DNA of 64,000 nucleotides from Clavaria fumosa. Lineage: Eukaryota; Basidiomycota; Agaricomycetes; Agaricales; Clavariaceae. The stretch is from the NCBI GenBank assembly GCA_951802425.1, contig OX637799.1, positions 186,001 to 250,000 on the forward strand, written 5' to 3'. Below are positions 32,001-45,871 of this stretch, piece by piece. Under the pieces are notes generated by a model. The model had not been told where the DNA came from and searched no databases. It worked only from the letters and a program-made list of their open reading frames with translations. The first letter of the stretch is position 1, and each line of letters starts with the position of its first letter. The translations under genes were made by a program, and so were the position numbers.

Positions 32001-32468
32001 CCTCTTCGCCATTTCAAGGATGTGCCCCATCCAATGGATGCATATATCTTACCTCGAATGGCAGTTCCTCTGCACAACTTGAGGCACAAGGGACATGAAT
32101 ACTCAACATTCTCTGTGCACCCTGGCAACAGTTCCATCAGCTATAAGTCAAAAGATGGTGTCATTAATGCAGGATTTATTGTGTCAATGTGGAGCCAGGT
32201 GCTGATGGGAAAATCACACAAATTTATCATTGTGTCTCCCCATAAACACCTCTCAGTGGATGACAGTCAGAAGAGCCCTTATTCTTCCAGGCCAGATTTC
32301 CTGTGTACTCTTGTTTACAGCCAGCAGTTGGAGTCCTGCAAGCAAGTTATTGTAGAGCCAGAGCAGATAGTAGCTCATGTTGCCTACTATATTCGCTCAC
32401 CTGGTACATTTGGCATTAAAGAAGGAACAATGGTTTTAATAGACAGTCTGCACCATAACCGATGGTGA
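29033..32468 (+). CDS. tnp2-type transposase of the Plavaka-like element
   Basis: The N-terminal exon (29033-29370) has a cysteine-rich segment (VVCTCWASGCDLNSFINEHG) and a basic patch (RSKHRRKEK). Two short exons follow, with near-duplicate introns (GTATGTCAAATCTA...CTTCTAG), then the main exon from 29657. The catalytic region shows FYIDWFNPLTNK (about 30333), LPAIGDLLALRKVLGF (about 30610), a CX2C pair in HNFCSFCKL, MHNWIEGILQHH (about 30900) and HWLKLFTIFLPLVLPEIW (about 31400). An acidic stretch rich in Asp lies near 31150-31230. The frame shifts near 32020-32090: the main frame stops at 32098, while the C-terminal part (FSVHPGNSSISYKSKDG) continues in another frame to 32468. That is either an undetected intron or a one-base lesion. 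Few stops suggest a fairly recent element. Confidence 0.85.
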
Positions 32469-32508
32469 CATATTCAGTATATACGTATCTGTACCCAGTT
32501 TACATGAC

Positions 32509-34530
32509 CTAAGACAAATGTGTGACAAGCTCCTGCTGCTTTTCAGCCATGTCCTCATCAAACCAGTCATCATCATCATAAGCACCCAGTCCTTCCTCGT
32601 TGTCTGTGATCATCCAGTCATCTTCATTGGAGCCATCGAGCTCACCCTCATCTACGAGATGGTACTTGACCAAAATGGATTCCTGATATTTATCCATAAA
32701 CTTCGCATCACTGATTCTCTCATCTGGATGGCCACTGAAAGAGCAAGATACATCAGGCAAGAGAGCGACTTTCCCTGTGGTGAGGGAATGTCGGAGACAC
32801 GGTTGCAAACTGTTGAAAAAGGAAGGGTCAAAATAATCAACAGGCATTCCTGTTGGAAGGACGAGGAATTCCGAGTTCTTCTGGTCATCAGGAACTATTC
32901 GCAAACATTCGCGCCACCTTCTGGAAGGGTCTCGGCGAGCATCTTCCTCCCTTTTCTTGTCTAGCAGCCGAATCCAAGTCTCAAACTCTGCTGAACGCTC
33001 TTGCCGCTTCTTGATGTGATACTCCTTTGGACCTTTCACCGCAACACCTGAAGGAGCTAGTTCATCATCTGAAGTTGCTTTTGCATCAATAAGATCCCGG
33101 TATTGCTGCGGATAGTTGTTTTCTTTGAGAAAGGTGAGACGAGCTGAAGCAAGCTGACAATCCACAGGTTAATCATTGTACAGAAATATGCAAAAAGGGA
33201 CAGACCCGCGCACGTCCACGGTACTGGGGACTTGCTTTATCCGCAGCAGTGACACATCCAGGGTTCCGGCTGTCCCTCCTATACCGCAAATACATGTAGT
33301 GGTGAATGATGTGGTCGTATAAACGAATGAGCAATTCCATCTCCCGCGCATAGGTTGTGTTCGGTTTCAGATGAGCATACGTATGAGAAACAAGTGCTTG
33401 CTTAAAGGTATCAAGTGCTATGACTCGGCATGCCGCATTGTATAATGCATAGGGAGTCTGGCGAAGGTCTGGGCACCATGATATCAGTCCGAACCTTGCA
33501 AGACAGGCTTGCATATACTCTAACATATGCTCTTCAACCTGTAGAATTTGAGTCGCAATCTGTCCGCGATCTGTAATAGACACTGAGGATCCAATTTGAA
33601 CAAGAGTTGGAGCGATACGCATCGGCCCTTCCCGACACTCGTAAAGGGCCGCTTCTGTCGAGAAACAGCTTGCAAAGGTCTTGAGGATTTGATCCGAAGG
33701 GTCCTGAGGCACTTGCTTTGGGTCAACAAGGCCCCAAAGGATGCGGAGATGGAGGGTCATCGCTTTCTATCGGTATATGTTAGCAAGTCCTTTTGACGAT
33801 GATAAAGCGGTTAAAAACATACCTGGAGACCTCCCGTATCATCTGGTAACTCTGAAGGCAAGAGGCGATGGATATGAGAGGCGGGTTTTGTAGTTGGCTT
33901 ATCCTTCTTTGAGTTCTTCTTGACAGCGGTACGGTTTATCTGCGGGGGATTGGAAGGTAAAATCGCTAGGGCTGTAGATTCGCCAGCAGCGGCGGCAGGG
34001 TTGCGCTTTGATGAACGAAGATTCCGTGAGGGGGCAGAATCAGGTACGTGTGTAGGCCGTTGATGAGGAGGTTGGCATGGAGGCTCAGAAAGACGAGACT
34101 CCGCAGGCTCGGAGGGACTTGGAGACAAAGAATGAGTTTGTTGGGGGTGAGAAGGGTGAGTATCTGTTGACTTGGAGTGACGAGAAGGGATGGCTGTCAA
34201 ATTCCCATGATTCCTAGTACTAGATGAAATTCTGCTCGGCATGACAGTGAACAACAAAACTTACCCTGTTCGCATCTTCACTGCGACGAGTTCACTCGCT
34301 AACTCCTGCAGCTGAGCCTGCAAAGCAGCCTCTCGCACCTGCCTCTCTTGTTCGTGTCTCTGTAAAGCCTCATCGCGAGCCTGTATCTCTAGACGATAGG
34401 TTCGCTCTGTCTCATCCATCTTCGCCCGCACGACATCCTCAAGAGTTGCTAGAAGCTGGGGGTCCATGGTTTTAAGAGCTTCATTCAGAGAAGGTGGATG
34501 GGTGTGTTTATCACCAGCACTCATGGTCAT
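32509..34530 (-). CDS. Second gene of the Plavaka-like element, unknown function
   Basis: It is spliced from about four exons. Exon 1 is 34530-34262 (starts MTMSAGDKHTHPP, with a coiled-coil-like Glu/Gln/Arg segment RHEQERQVREAALQAQ). A Ser/Pro-rich, Arg/Lys-tailed exon runs to about 33824 (RNLRSSKRNPAAAAG; KKNSKKDKPTTK). After a 58 bp intron (GTATGT...GATAG) comes a helical exon (about 33765-33225: ILWGLVDPKQVPQDPSDQ; LRIRYRRDSRNPG-like end). The last exon (about 33150-32509) is charged and ends in an acidic tail (DDDDWFDEDMAEKQQ). The splice between the last two exons is uncertain. It is convergent with the transposase. Such companion genes may bind DNA or help excision, but I recognise no named domain and claim no function. 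Confidence 0.65.
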
Positions 34531-34757
34531 AGAAGGGAGTCAAGGGACAGTAGCAAGTTAGCGAGTTGACAAGTTGAGGACCGGCCATGCACCAGCCATG
34601 CGTATCCAGCGCGGCATGTCACACAATGTCACATATGTACAGGACTAAATCTAAGTTTTGGCAGCGTGCCGTGTGACAGGGCTGTCACGGTGAATGGACA
34701 GGTGAATGGACATGACACTTCGCCGTGTATATGGACAGTTGTTTGCACGTCGTGTGC

Positions 34758-34893
34758 ATCAGGAAAAACCTCCCAAATAATCAGTGATAATCAGTGATAA
34801 TCAATGATAATCAGTGATAATTAGTGATAATTAGTGGTAATTAGTGATAATAATGATAATTAGACCCAATTAGCAAAAGAGGTTTTTCCTGAT
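34758..34893. repeat. 136 bp inverted repeat with decamer array
   Basis: The ends ATCAGGAAAAACCTC and GAGGTTTTTCCTGAT are perfect inverted repeats. The interior (about 34779-34858) holds about eight copies of the 10 bp unit CAGTGATAAT/TAGTGATAAT. It abuts the Plavaka-like element directly. If the ends are CAGG...CCTG, an AT dinucleotide flanks both sides. It could be a small MITE whose interior is a minisatellite. No coding potential. Confidence 0.6.
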
Positions 34894-35305
34894 GTGAGTG
34901 AGATATGGCAAGTCAGACTTTTTCAACAACTTTGTCAATTATTGGCCAAAATGTTTCTTTCTTTTTCCCAGGCCCTCAGACATGGTCTTGCCTGTACAAC
35001 ACATGTTTTACTATTCAGATTCATTGAGAATAGACTGAGAAATAATTGTTTTAGTTTATGCCTCTGAAGTGTGGTTGACATCAGCAAATGAGTGTTCAAA
35101 TTTTCTTGGGAACAATTCATGCATGAAAATGAAATTATACTGGGCCATGAATTTTCTGCATCTAATTCAATGTAAGTAAAAGAAGAGAAGGGCATGATGA
35201 AGATCAAAACTAACAAGTAAGACACCAAGACACAAAGTCCAATCATCATCACATGACACAACACATAAGCAAATCCTGACCCTTCTGGATACCATTATAT
35301 CCTCA
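34894..35305. other. Intergenic region upstream of RAD4
   Basis: About 410 bp, AT-rich, with no convincing gene. It would contain the RAD4 promoter; I see no clear TATA box. Confidence 0.5.
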
Positions 35306-38300
35306 ATGCCCAATGCACGATCTGCCTCAGTCCTAGAGACGAGGCACTCCCAAGAGCTAGATACAGAAGACGAAGGTGCTTGGGAAGAAGTAGCCGTCCC
35401 GCACGAACAACCTAGACTAGAAATTACCCTTCAGACACGCGCCAGATCAAAGTCTGGTTCTCGTACTCCTTCTAAGTGCGTGTTCCAGATTGCTGCATAA
35501 TTCCCGGTTTCAGCGTTAAACGCTTGCTTGTTTACCAGAAAGGCGGCGGTTGCTCAGCGCCTAATTCGCATCGAGTGCCATAAGTTGCACACTATCTGCC
35601 TCCTTGCAAATGCGCATGTTCGCAACCAATGGATAAATGATGATTTATTGCAAGTATGTTTTACTATCTGTGTGGGATTTCGACGGTTCTTACAAGATGG
35701 TTTGCATAGGCGAGATTGATGTCGCTCACTCCCCTTTCCCTCCAAAATTCCTTTACGGTGATCCAGAAGTATCGTATCCCAGACCAAAATAAGCGAGGTC
35801 GGATGTTCGAGTCAGCCATGAATCGACTAACGGAGTGGTGGTCAAGACTGTGCTTCGAGGTTCTACCTGTGGGCCACCTTCGAAGCCGGACGTTTGAGGA
35901 GGTTCAGGCGCTGCTCGATGCTGGATTGGAGCCTAAAGAAGAGTGCGAGGTTATCAGGGGCCCAGAAAGTCTGATGAAGCACGCTCTTATGAGACGGGGC
36001 TCTAGAGATGTCAGCGCACAACTATTCACTGCCCTTTGCCGAGCACTCGGTATCCCAGCGAGGTTGGTCGTCAGTTTGCAGAGCGTACCATGGCAGGCAA
36101 ACGTTAGCAAGCCGAGCGGCGGTGGGCGCGGGCATGGAAAAGAGTCTTCTGGAGCTGACATACAAACGACTGGGAGCAACTCAGAGACGGATGATACCGA
36201 TAACACTGGGGGGTCGGCGGAGCATGGGGTTCGACTTCGCAGATCGAAAAGGAAAGGACAAAAACTTGGCTCCACGATCACCCGATCAGGTTCGTATGTT
36301 ACCCTTTCGATTACTCCATGACTCAAATCGGTCGGACTTGAAGATCCCCTCCCCCTGCCCCCGGTGTTTTGGACAGAAGTTTTCTCAAGGCCGGACACGC
36401 GTTGGATCCCTGTGGATCCCGTCCGCTGTATTGTCAATAAACGTAAAACTTTCGATCCATCACTTACTTCCTCTACGTCCCCCGAAAACAAGATGGTCTA
36501 TGTGCTTGCGTTTGAGGAAGATGGTTTTGTAAGGGAGGTCACTCCTAGATACGCCAAACAATATGGAGCAAAGGTTGCGAAAGTGCAACTCGGTGGCGGA
36601 GCTGGTAAAAGAGGCGGGAAGGCGAAAGATATTTGGTGGCAGGGCGTGCTAGGCGCTGTGGCTCGGCCCTATCGTTTGGTGAACTCATTCGCTTGCATAG
36701 TCTCATGGTGTCGTATCTGACAGCACTTTCACATCAGCATCGAGACGAGGTTGAAGATGAGGAACTTGATGCCATCCAGTTGTCGGAGGCTATGCCGACA
36801 ACCATCGCTGGCTTCAAAGACCATCCTCTGTTTGTGGTTTATTACTCCAGAGGGTGGAAGTCTTACTGGAACCGATGTAGATATATCCTGGAGCGTCACA
36901 TACACGCGAATGAGGTGATACACCCCTTGACGCTCGTAGGAAGTTTCCGTGGCGAGCCTGTGTATCCCCGATCATCACTTGTCTCATTGAAGACGGCAGA
37001 GAACTGGATGAGAACAGGACGCGTGGTCAAGGAAGGCTTGCAACCAATGAAGATGGGGAAAGTGCGCGCGTCTACTATCGGTCGGTTACGGGCTCTCGAA
37101 GTCGCGGGCCACGCGGCAGGAAGGGAAGGCGAAGATCCGGAATCTGCCATGCAGGGGCTCTATGCTGAGCACCAGACAGAATTGTACATCCCCCGTCCTG
37201 TTGTCGACGTGAGTTCTAGGCATTTTGTTTCGACCTAGACGTCTTCACGACATCTGTGCGCTCAGGGCAAAGTTCCCAAGAACGACTATGGAAATCTGGA
37301 CCTCTATGTTCCCAGCATGCTTCCGCGGGGGGCTGCCCATATTCCTTGTGAGTCCATGTCCTACCAAGCCGATCGTTGATGCAGAAACGTCTTCTCCTGC
37401 AGTCAAAGGAGTCGCAAAAGTTGCACGGCAGCTCGGGTTCGATTACGCTGAGGCTGTGGTCAGATTGCTCAAAATCTCTGACCCTTTTCACATCTTGAAT
37501 CTAACGCTACTCAAAAGACAGGGTTCGAATTTAAGAAGCGGCGGGCCTTCCCGGTTATTGAAGGCATAGTGGTGGCGGCTGAGAATCAGGCTACTTTACT
37601 TGAGGTCTGCGTAGCCTTTTTCAGAGGATGCGCAGACATTTCCAACTCACTATGTGTAGGCGTATTGGGAAGCTGAGCAGCACGCCTCTCAGAAAGCACG
37701 CGCGAAACTCCAGGAGCGCGTCATCAAACGATGGGTCAAGCTTGTACAGGGTCTGCGCATACGGCAAAGACTGCTTGAACAGTACAAAGCGAAGGGCTAC
37801 GCGGTAGAGGAACTGACAACCACACCCGTGGAGGCGAAAGCGCAGGTTTGTCTAGCTGTTGCCATGAACTGAACCTTGCTTGAGTTAGCGCTTTTGTCCT
37901 TATAGGATATAGAACCCACAGAACCGGGCGGGTTCTTAATTGACGCTGATCGCGTAGTACAAGCATTCACGCTGCCCAAGGAAAAACATTACACTCCAGC
38001 AATTGCCCAGACTCGCCTCGTGGCCCCGACAATCTCTTATTCGCTACCTGAGCCGCTTGCGGACACCACGTCGTTTGGAGAAGATCACGAGGCCGAGCGC
38101 ATACTCGACTTGGTCGACTTGGAAGAAGACATGATAGCTGACGATAACGTAGATGGGACTGCCGAAGCCTTTCTCCAAGGCCGTATGGCGCCTGAAACGA
38201 TCGGCACCCCGATATCCATGCGTGCGCTCGCTGAGGCGTCCACATTCATGGAGAGCGACTCGCCAGCCACGGCTGCGCTTACGCCAGATCTTTCCAGCTG

Positions 38301-38598
38301 CCAGATCGGCCCGCCCAAGAATGCGAATAACGGGAAAATAGGGAACGAAAAGAAGCGAGCACAGATGGCCAACCGGACTTCTACGTCTGGCAACTCGTCG
38401 GATCATGACGACAGCAAGCATCATCCATCGCCATCCAAACGGATTCGCTTGGAGCTCAAAATGAGCCTAGATGACCCAGGGACACCCACGAGTAATAGGA
38501 CGCTTCGCCCACGCGTTCCTAAGAGCCCAGCGAAAATAGAACAGGAAAAATTAGCAGAAGAGGCGTATCGGAGAGCTGTTGCACGACAATTTGTTTGA
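35306..38598 (+). CDS. RAD4: DNA damage recognition protein Rad4/XPC
   Basis: This nuclear nucleotide-excision-repair protein, with Rad23, finds helix-distorting lesions. About nine introns were inferred from frame and GT-AG signals: 35476-35538, 35654-35709, 36290-36343, 36679-36737, then near 37211-37265, 37349-37401, 37458-37516, 37604-37660 and 37847-37906. A transglutaminase-like fold spans about 35710-36670 ([53 protein letters not shown]). The beta-hairpin domains follow: BHD1 ([14 protein letters not shown]...[14 protein letters not shown]), BHD2 ([16 protein letters not shown]) and BHD3 ([40 protein letters not shown]). The C-terminal tail is acidic and low-complexity. Around 36837-36880 the frame stays open through a stretch absent from the family consensus, possibly a missed intron. 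The stop at 38596-38598 is 5 bp from the convergent TRM61 stop. Confidence 0.92.
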
Positions 38599-38603
38599 TT
38601 TCG

Positions 38604-40536
<1,933 letters not shown>

Positions 40537-41015
40537 GGCAGAGCGAAAGCGAAGAACGAGGGGGAGCTAACTGTGTTATCTCGGGCGAGATGAGGGGAGA
40601 TAGAGACGAGCGAGAAACCGGACACAGATCTGGGCGTGGACGAGGTTGGGATCTTGAGCCAGGCCAATTTTGGGGTGGCCGCCGCACTGCCGCAGGATAG
40701 CGTCGTGTGGTGTGAGTAGGTTGATGGTAAATGATGGCCGCGCGGGGAGGTCAGCAGATGTGCCTTCGTGGGCAGCTGCAATCCACACACCACACCCCGG
40801 TCCTCGTCTTGCCTTGGTCAGCTCTGTCAGGGATCTTTCTCGCTCCCTTCAGCAACAGGGGTGCCAGTACAAGGGTATCCGCTAACGGCAGCCCCACGGT
40901 TATGCAACAGCTTTCTCGGTTGCACGTCTACTCATCATCTCCTGCCCCTCCTCGCTGATTTAAACCCTGCCTCTCCCTTCGCTCCCCTTGCCCTCGTCTG
41001 CAGTTCCATTGACCA
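40537..41015. promoter_or_regulatory. Divergent promoter region TRM61 / PAS gene
   Basis: About 480 bp between two opposite start codons. Open frames here overlap both strands without family resemblance. Pyrimidine-rich tracts near 40930-40990 are typical of basidiomycete promoters upstream of the plus-strand gene. No clear TATA box. Confidence 0.4.
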
Positions 41016-42550
41016 ATGGACAAGTATCATCCATGTGTATCTTTCAGTGTGTCTGCGTGGTTTATTGTTCCTTGCGATGATTCTCTTACTCGGCTCCCAT
41101 CACAGTCGGCATTGTCGATTTCTCCCAAGAGGTTTGACCCCCTGCGTAGAACCTGAATGATCCCTTAACACTATAACTCGTTTTTCAGGCCCGCTGGCTG
41201 TTCCTGACCGACTCTGTCTCTGATCTCCTAGGCGAGCGCACTTCCAAGTCCTGCCTTACACGGATTTGAATTTTCCTCCCAAGGTTTTGAACCTCATGAA
41301 CTGGTCGGCCGCTCATCACTGGAACTCGTGCACCCAGACGAGTTCATTCGCGTGAAAAAAATGCACTAGTACGCGAATTTGGTATCCCCCCTTGTATTGT
41401 CTCTTGTTCAACGCGTGTGGATCAATCTAGCGAAACCATTAACCAGGACAAAGCTGCTGTTCTTGCCTATCTGCGCTTAAAGCACAAAGATCCCTACAAG
41501 GGGTATATTCTATGTGGTGTCGTGAGTGTTAGATTTTACCTTATCCTGATTCTATCACTAAGTTCGGAACAAACTCAGTCACGCACTGTAGTCCATGATG
41601 TGCTCGTAGGGAGCGTGTCATTCGCGTCGCCTGGTCCCAAAGCTATGCATAATGCCTCTACAGCGCAAGAAATTGAGGTGGTTACGCCCAGCGCCAAGAA
41701 CTTTGAACTCAGAGTGAGCTACACATTCGTTATCAATCTGAAGCTCGGACTCAGGCCCAAAACCTATGACACCAGAGATGGGCTGACTCTTCGCCCATGC
41801 CACCAAGCCCGGTCCCTAAACCTTTGTCACCAGCGTCCTCGAGCTCGAGCGACCACACTCCCTCACCAACATCGAGCGCCGCGCGCTCCGAAAGCTCACG
41901 CACGAGCTCAGAGAAGTCGAAGCCACAGGCTATCACATTCGACCCGCTGCCGAAACAGTCTATCCGCACCGCGCTTATCCTGGACCGCTTCACGGTGAAC
42001 AGCACCATCATCTACGTGACCAACGATAATTTTGTGTCGACGACGCTTGCGCTGAGCCGCAGTTTCTTTGATTTTGTCTCCAAGAAGGATGAGGACATCG
42101 TCCGTAGCTGGATAGACGTCGTCAAAGGGTGGGGCGTCAACGAGCGTGGCCAACCAAGCGACGGCGGTTTCGGCTTTGGCAAGTTTGCGTTCTGTCCCAA
42201 AGGCCGAGATTCTTCGTGAGGCGCATTTTCTCTTGTCTATTTGTAGTAATCCCTTCAAATTCATATTTCTTCTTTTAAACAAAAACCTACATGTTACATG
42301 CTTACTCGGATGGGACAGCTCTCGCATGGCAGAGCCTGCAGCACGGCGCCACCGCCCAGGATCGTCTGCTTCGAGGTTTTCCAAGAGCAACGCGGTCAAG
42401 GCACAGCAGACCTCAGCATCCGGGCGCCCGCGGCCTCGCGTGGTCCCGCCGTGCGACGTCCAACCCGAGGGCGAACTCATCATCGTGGATGCAATTTTTT
42501 CCGCTCATTCCGATGGCGTCATGGTCATCCTTCGAAAATCCGCGTCATAG
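41016..42550 (+). CDS. PAS-domain protein
   Basis: A PAS sensor fold is readable in pieces. A first PAS-like repeat has ARWLFLTDSVSDLL (41189 on), FEPHELVGRSSLELVHPDEF (about 41270) and DKAAVLAYLRLKHKDPYKGY (about 41450). After a serine-rich linker (about 41815-41930) a second follows: ALILDRFTVNSTIIYVTND, SRSFFDFVSKKDEDIVRSWI and VNERGQPSDGGFGFGKF (to about 42219). The last exon has a basic Ser/Arg-rich segment and ends VDAIFSAHSDGVMVILRKSAS. Such proteins sense light, redox or ligands; I see no flavin-binding cysteine motif and no zinc finger, so the signal is unknown. The first exon (ATG 41016) and its splice phase to 41189 do not fit cleanly, so the true start may differ. Introns lie near 41230, 41370, 41522-41578, 41715-41795 and 42219-42300. 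Confidence 0.7.
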
Positions 42551-43914
42551 TCTCCGCCGAGCATATTTTGTCCATCACGACCAAGATCGCGTAATCCTGC
42601 CTGTGCACTTGATTACCAGACTTCCCATGTCTGTCGACTCCGCATCGATGCTAGATAGATGAAGTGAAGGGACGGATTGGCTGTGCCGTCCTCAATGTAT
42701 GCATGAAGTTTTTCTCAACTTTCCAAATACCCCTTGCTTGTTCTTGCCTTTTTTGTAAGGTAATGGACACATACGAGTCCAACGTCACGGAAGAAGTATG
42801 CCCAGATTTGACTTGTGCAAACTTGGATCTGATTCGAGATCCAAAGATGAGGTCGTCCATTCATCCTGTCATCTGTATTTTGTCGAGCGTAAAAATAAAC
42901 TCCGAAGTCAATTAGCGCCCATCAGGGCACGTGGAGCATTGCGACCCTGCTTGTGGTGGTGGCGCAACTGCCAGGAACTCTTCGGCTCTGCTGTGGCAGC
43001 CACAAGAGGAACAAGCACGAAGGTGGCAAAGGTAGGACGCTCTGGCCGGTACGGTGCATGATGTGCCTATGTGATTTCACATTCGCCCTGGGGCCACATG
43101 GCACAACCCCTCAGAGTGTGTCAAAGTTATGCACACCCCTTGGAGATAGTAAATTAATATTTAACTACGGTTTTTTTATGCGGAAATGAATCTAGCATCC
43201 AGCTTCAGTTACGGCGTGGAGCATGCGTGACTGACCGGTCTTAGTTCACATTGGAGAAGCTGCGACGGAAGCCTGAATGGTGTTATGAATGCAGAAGGAA
43301 ACAATGCAGCCCCAGCGGAAGCGAGCTATTCCACCACATTGGCCCGGGATCCATTGGAATGTAAACCGAACCTACTCTGCAACACGTCACATTTGAGAAA
43401 ATGCCACAGAGGATGTCAGACTTGAGCTGCAGAGATAGGACACATGTCACCTTCATTCTTGCTTGCAAGGGTTCATTAATGTTCATTTATTATGTAACTG
43501 GGCTGTTTGTATTTACTTTTGCCACCTATACAAATGTTGTAGGCTTCACAGGCACTTTGAGGCTTGGCTTCAGTGAAATAAAATGATTACAGAATGTTGA
43601 AGATCAAGTGGAGCATGAAAACTTTATTTTATTTTCACAGCCATGCATGTCACATGATGCTGCTCAGTATGGATTACCAACTGAGCAGTAAGTAAAACTT
43701 TTATACAACTTTGTGAGCACACTATTGACATGGACACTCATAGATAAATCTACATGTCAGGTAGCCATCTAACCTCTCAGTACAGATTACCAACTGGGCA
43801 ATAAATCTATGTGTCAAGCATATTCTTCTTTAGATTATGAGACCTGCACCCCAACACAAAGACTCTTTCACCTCACAAAGCTCTCCATTTGCAATAATAA
43901 AACTTTGCAACAAT
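42551..43914. other. Gene-poor stretch, border of the second repeat zone
   Basis: No convincing gene. The open frames at 42664-42915 and 42953-43189 show no family motif. Between about 43570 and 43840 related blocks recur (CAGTATGGATTACCAACTGAGCAGTAAG and CAGTACAGATTACCAACTGG style), which looks like decayed repeat sequence. Confidence 0.45.
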
Positions 43915-44815
43915 GGATCAAATTGGCCCAACTATGAGTTGAAAGCCAAAACTGCTATAGGAGCAAAGGGTTGATCAGACACATCGAAGGGACTGCAAGG
44001 AGGCCATTACCTTTTGATATTGAAAATGGCTGACTTGTCTCAGAACCCAGAAAACTCACCATGTGCCTTGAAATCCAAGACTCGGAATGAGCCATGGACA
44101 AATATGAGCAGAAAGAGTACACAGCACAGCATATTATGCTTACCATGGTGTCACCTCACCTCTCCACCATGCTCAGGGTGAATATGTCCACTGCAGAGAT
44201 GTGGCAGGCAATTGTCACAGACACTACGAAGAAAAGCAAAATTCACAAGGTCCACACACAACACCATTTGCAGGAGCTTCACTGCCCAGAAGGTGGTGAT
44301 GTACGCACTCACCTTAACACAATGACAAACCTCCAAAATGAGCTAGCAGGAATTGGAGCACTGGTCAATGATGAGGACTTTGCAATGATGATACACATCA
44401 GCCTACCTCTCAGTTACTGCCCACTCCTGCAGTTGGTCCTACACACCACAGACATGAACAAAAAGCCTGTTGACCTAATGTACTTGATCAGAATAATCCT
44501 TGAAGAAAACCATCAGCATGAAATCACCCACAGATTATCAAAGTCTGGTCAAAACCAATAAAAGTCATTGAAGAGGCAAAGGGAATAAAGTGGCAGGTCA
44601 ACCAAAATCCTGTGACAACTGTAAACAAACCAATCATAACATCAAGGATTGCTTTGCGAAAGGAGGACCCAAGGAGGGCCAATGCCCTCCCTGGGCCAAG
44701 GGCAAGCAAAGCAGAGTAAATGCTGCAACAACAAGTGGGAAGAAAGAAGAGATGGATGAATGTGTCAGCCCAGGTCCCTCACAAAAGTGTAAGGGGGGAG
44801 GAACTCGATTTCAAT
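43915..44815 (+). pseudogene. Decayed copia-type gag
   Basis: This shows the gag domain of Ty1/copia elements. The best stretch (44094-44561) has AEMWQAIVTDTTKKSKIHKV, LQNELAGIGALVNDEDFAMM and LLQLVLHTTDMNKKP. It is followed at about 44605-44650 by a CCHC knuckle (CDNCKQTNHNIKDC). The frame is interrupted at 44561 before the knuckle, and no protease, integrase or RT follows. A purine run (AAGGGGGGAGGAA, 44791-44803) resembles a polypurine tract. Confidence 0.7.
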
Positions 44816-44839
44816 GTAAAGAACTACATCTATTACATG

Positions 44840-45304
44840 CATGGTATATATACTAGTGGACGAGGCAGCACAAAGCATGAGTCATGTGGATGGAAATGAG
44901 GCTACATGCTCTGAGTTGTGAGGAGTCAGGGTGATGGGACAGGGCAAAGGGAATACTAAATAGGGAAGGGAGTGGTAAGGTATGAACAGCAGATGATAAC
45001 AGGAGTAATGCTTGGCACAGTCTTGGTTGCCCAAGGGGAGATCTCAATTAGTCCTGATCAGGTTAGATTACTTGATGGGATCTGTCGGTACCACTATCCT
45101 GGATCCACCTCTATCATGAATTCCAAAGTGTGAGAAAAGCTTCAAGTCATGGGTGGGGTCACATGACAGGTAATGCTATTAACACCCTTGCAAGGCTGTG
45201 AACAGGTGCTAAAGGTCACTGTCAGTCATGTGACTTCACTATTTGCTATTGGTCTTCAGAATATGTTTGGGTTCTGACAGTGGCTTGGGTAAGCAATCCT
45301 GACA
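44840..45304 (-). repeat. LTR-like sequence adjoining the deleted gypsy copy
   Basis: In minus orientation it begins TGTCAGGATTGCTTACCC (45304 downward), directly after the chromodomain stop and a purine-rich tract. It shares several blocks with 61085-61611 (TCCACCTCTATCATGAATTC; GCACAGTCTTGG; TTTCACTATTTG). A TATATATA-like sequence lies near 44846. Its body is unlike the LTR at the other end (48608-48897), so the two do not form a simple pair. The left boundary is approximate. Confidence 0.5.
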
Positions 45305-45871
45305 TGGCCCCATCCTCAAGGCTGGGCATCATGACTGGCTAGTTTCACTTTGTCCAGATGCTTGAGGAAGAAGTTGCAGAGGAGTAGTGAGACATTGGTG
45401 GGGTTCTGGCAGGGTTCCCAGGTGTTTTCTTTGACTGGGTAGCCTAGCCATTTCACCAGGTACTTCACCCCACATCCCACTTTCTTTACATCCAGGATCT
45501 CTTCAATGTCATATTCCAGGTGGTCATCATCAATGGTGGGGGGAGGAGGAGGAGGTTGGGACTGGGAGGCAAAAGAAGGGGGAGTGAATGGAGTCAGTAA
45601 TGTTTCATTGAACACATCATGAATATGCCAGGCTGGTGGTAGTTTGAGGCAGTATCCTGCTGGCCCACTTTCTCCATGACAGCAAAAGGCCTGGTGGGCT
45701 TGTTATCAAGTTTTTTATTGGGGCAATCCATCTTTAAGTTCTTTGTGTCAAGCCACACAAGGTTCCCCTTTTGATACTCACAGTTGGGTCACTTCCCACT
45801 ATTGTAATTCTTCTTCATGGCCAATGCAGCCTTCTCCATAGCCTCCTTAGCAGCCCATCACAACTCTTCAA

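Larger units (their letters stand above)
28797..34755. mobile_element. Plavaka-like (CACTA/CMC-type) DNA transposon, 5,959 bp
   Basis: The terminal inverted repeats are ACACGACGTGCAAACA then a variable base and CTGTCCATATAC at 28797-28825, and the complement at 34727-34755. Similarity extends about 45 bp through AAGTGTCATGTC. Between them are a tnp2-type transposase on the plus strand and a second spliced gene on the minus strand, the usual two-gene plan of such elements in Agaricomycetes. I could not find a clear target duplication: the flanks are CATTG and GCATC. The left edge lies 5 bp from the end of the old gypsy LTR. Confidence 0.85.

Noticed and set aside
28792..34760. A target-site duplication for the Plavaka-like element
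   Set aside because: CATTG and GCATC, and shorter alternatives made by shifting the repeat edge, do not form a convincing direct repeat.
42664..43189. Small genes downstream of the PAS gene
   Set aside because: The frames are short, overlap on both strands and show no motif or splice pattern.
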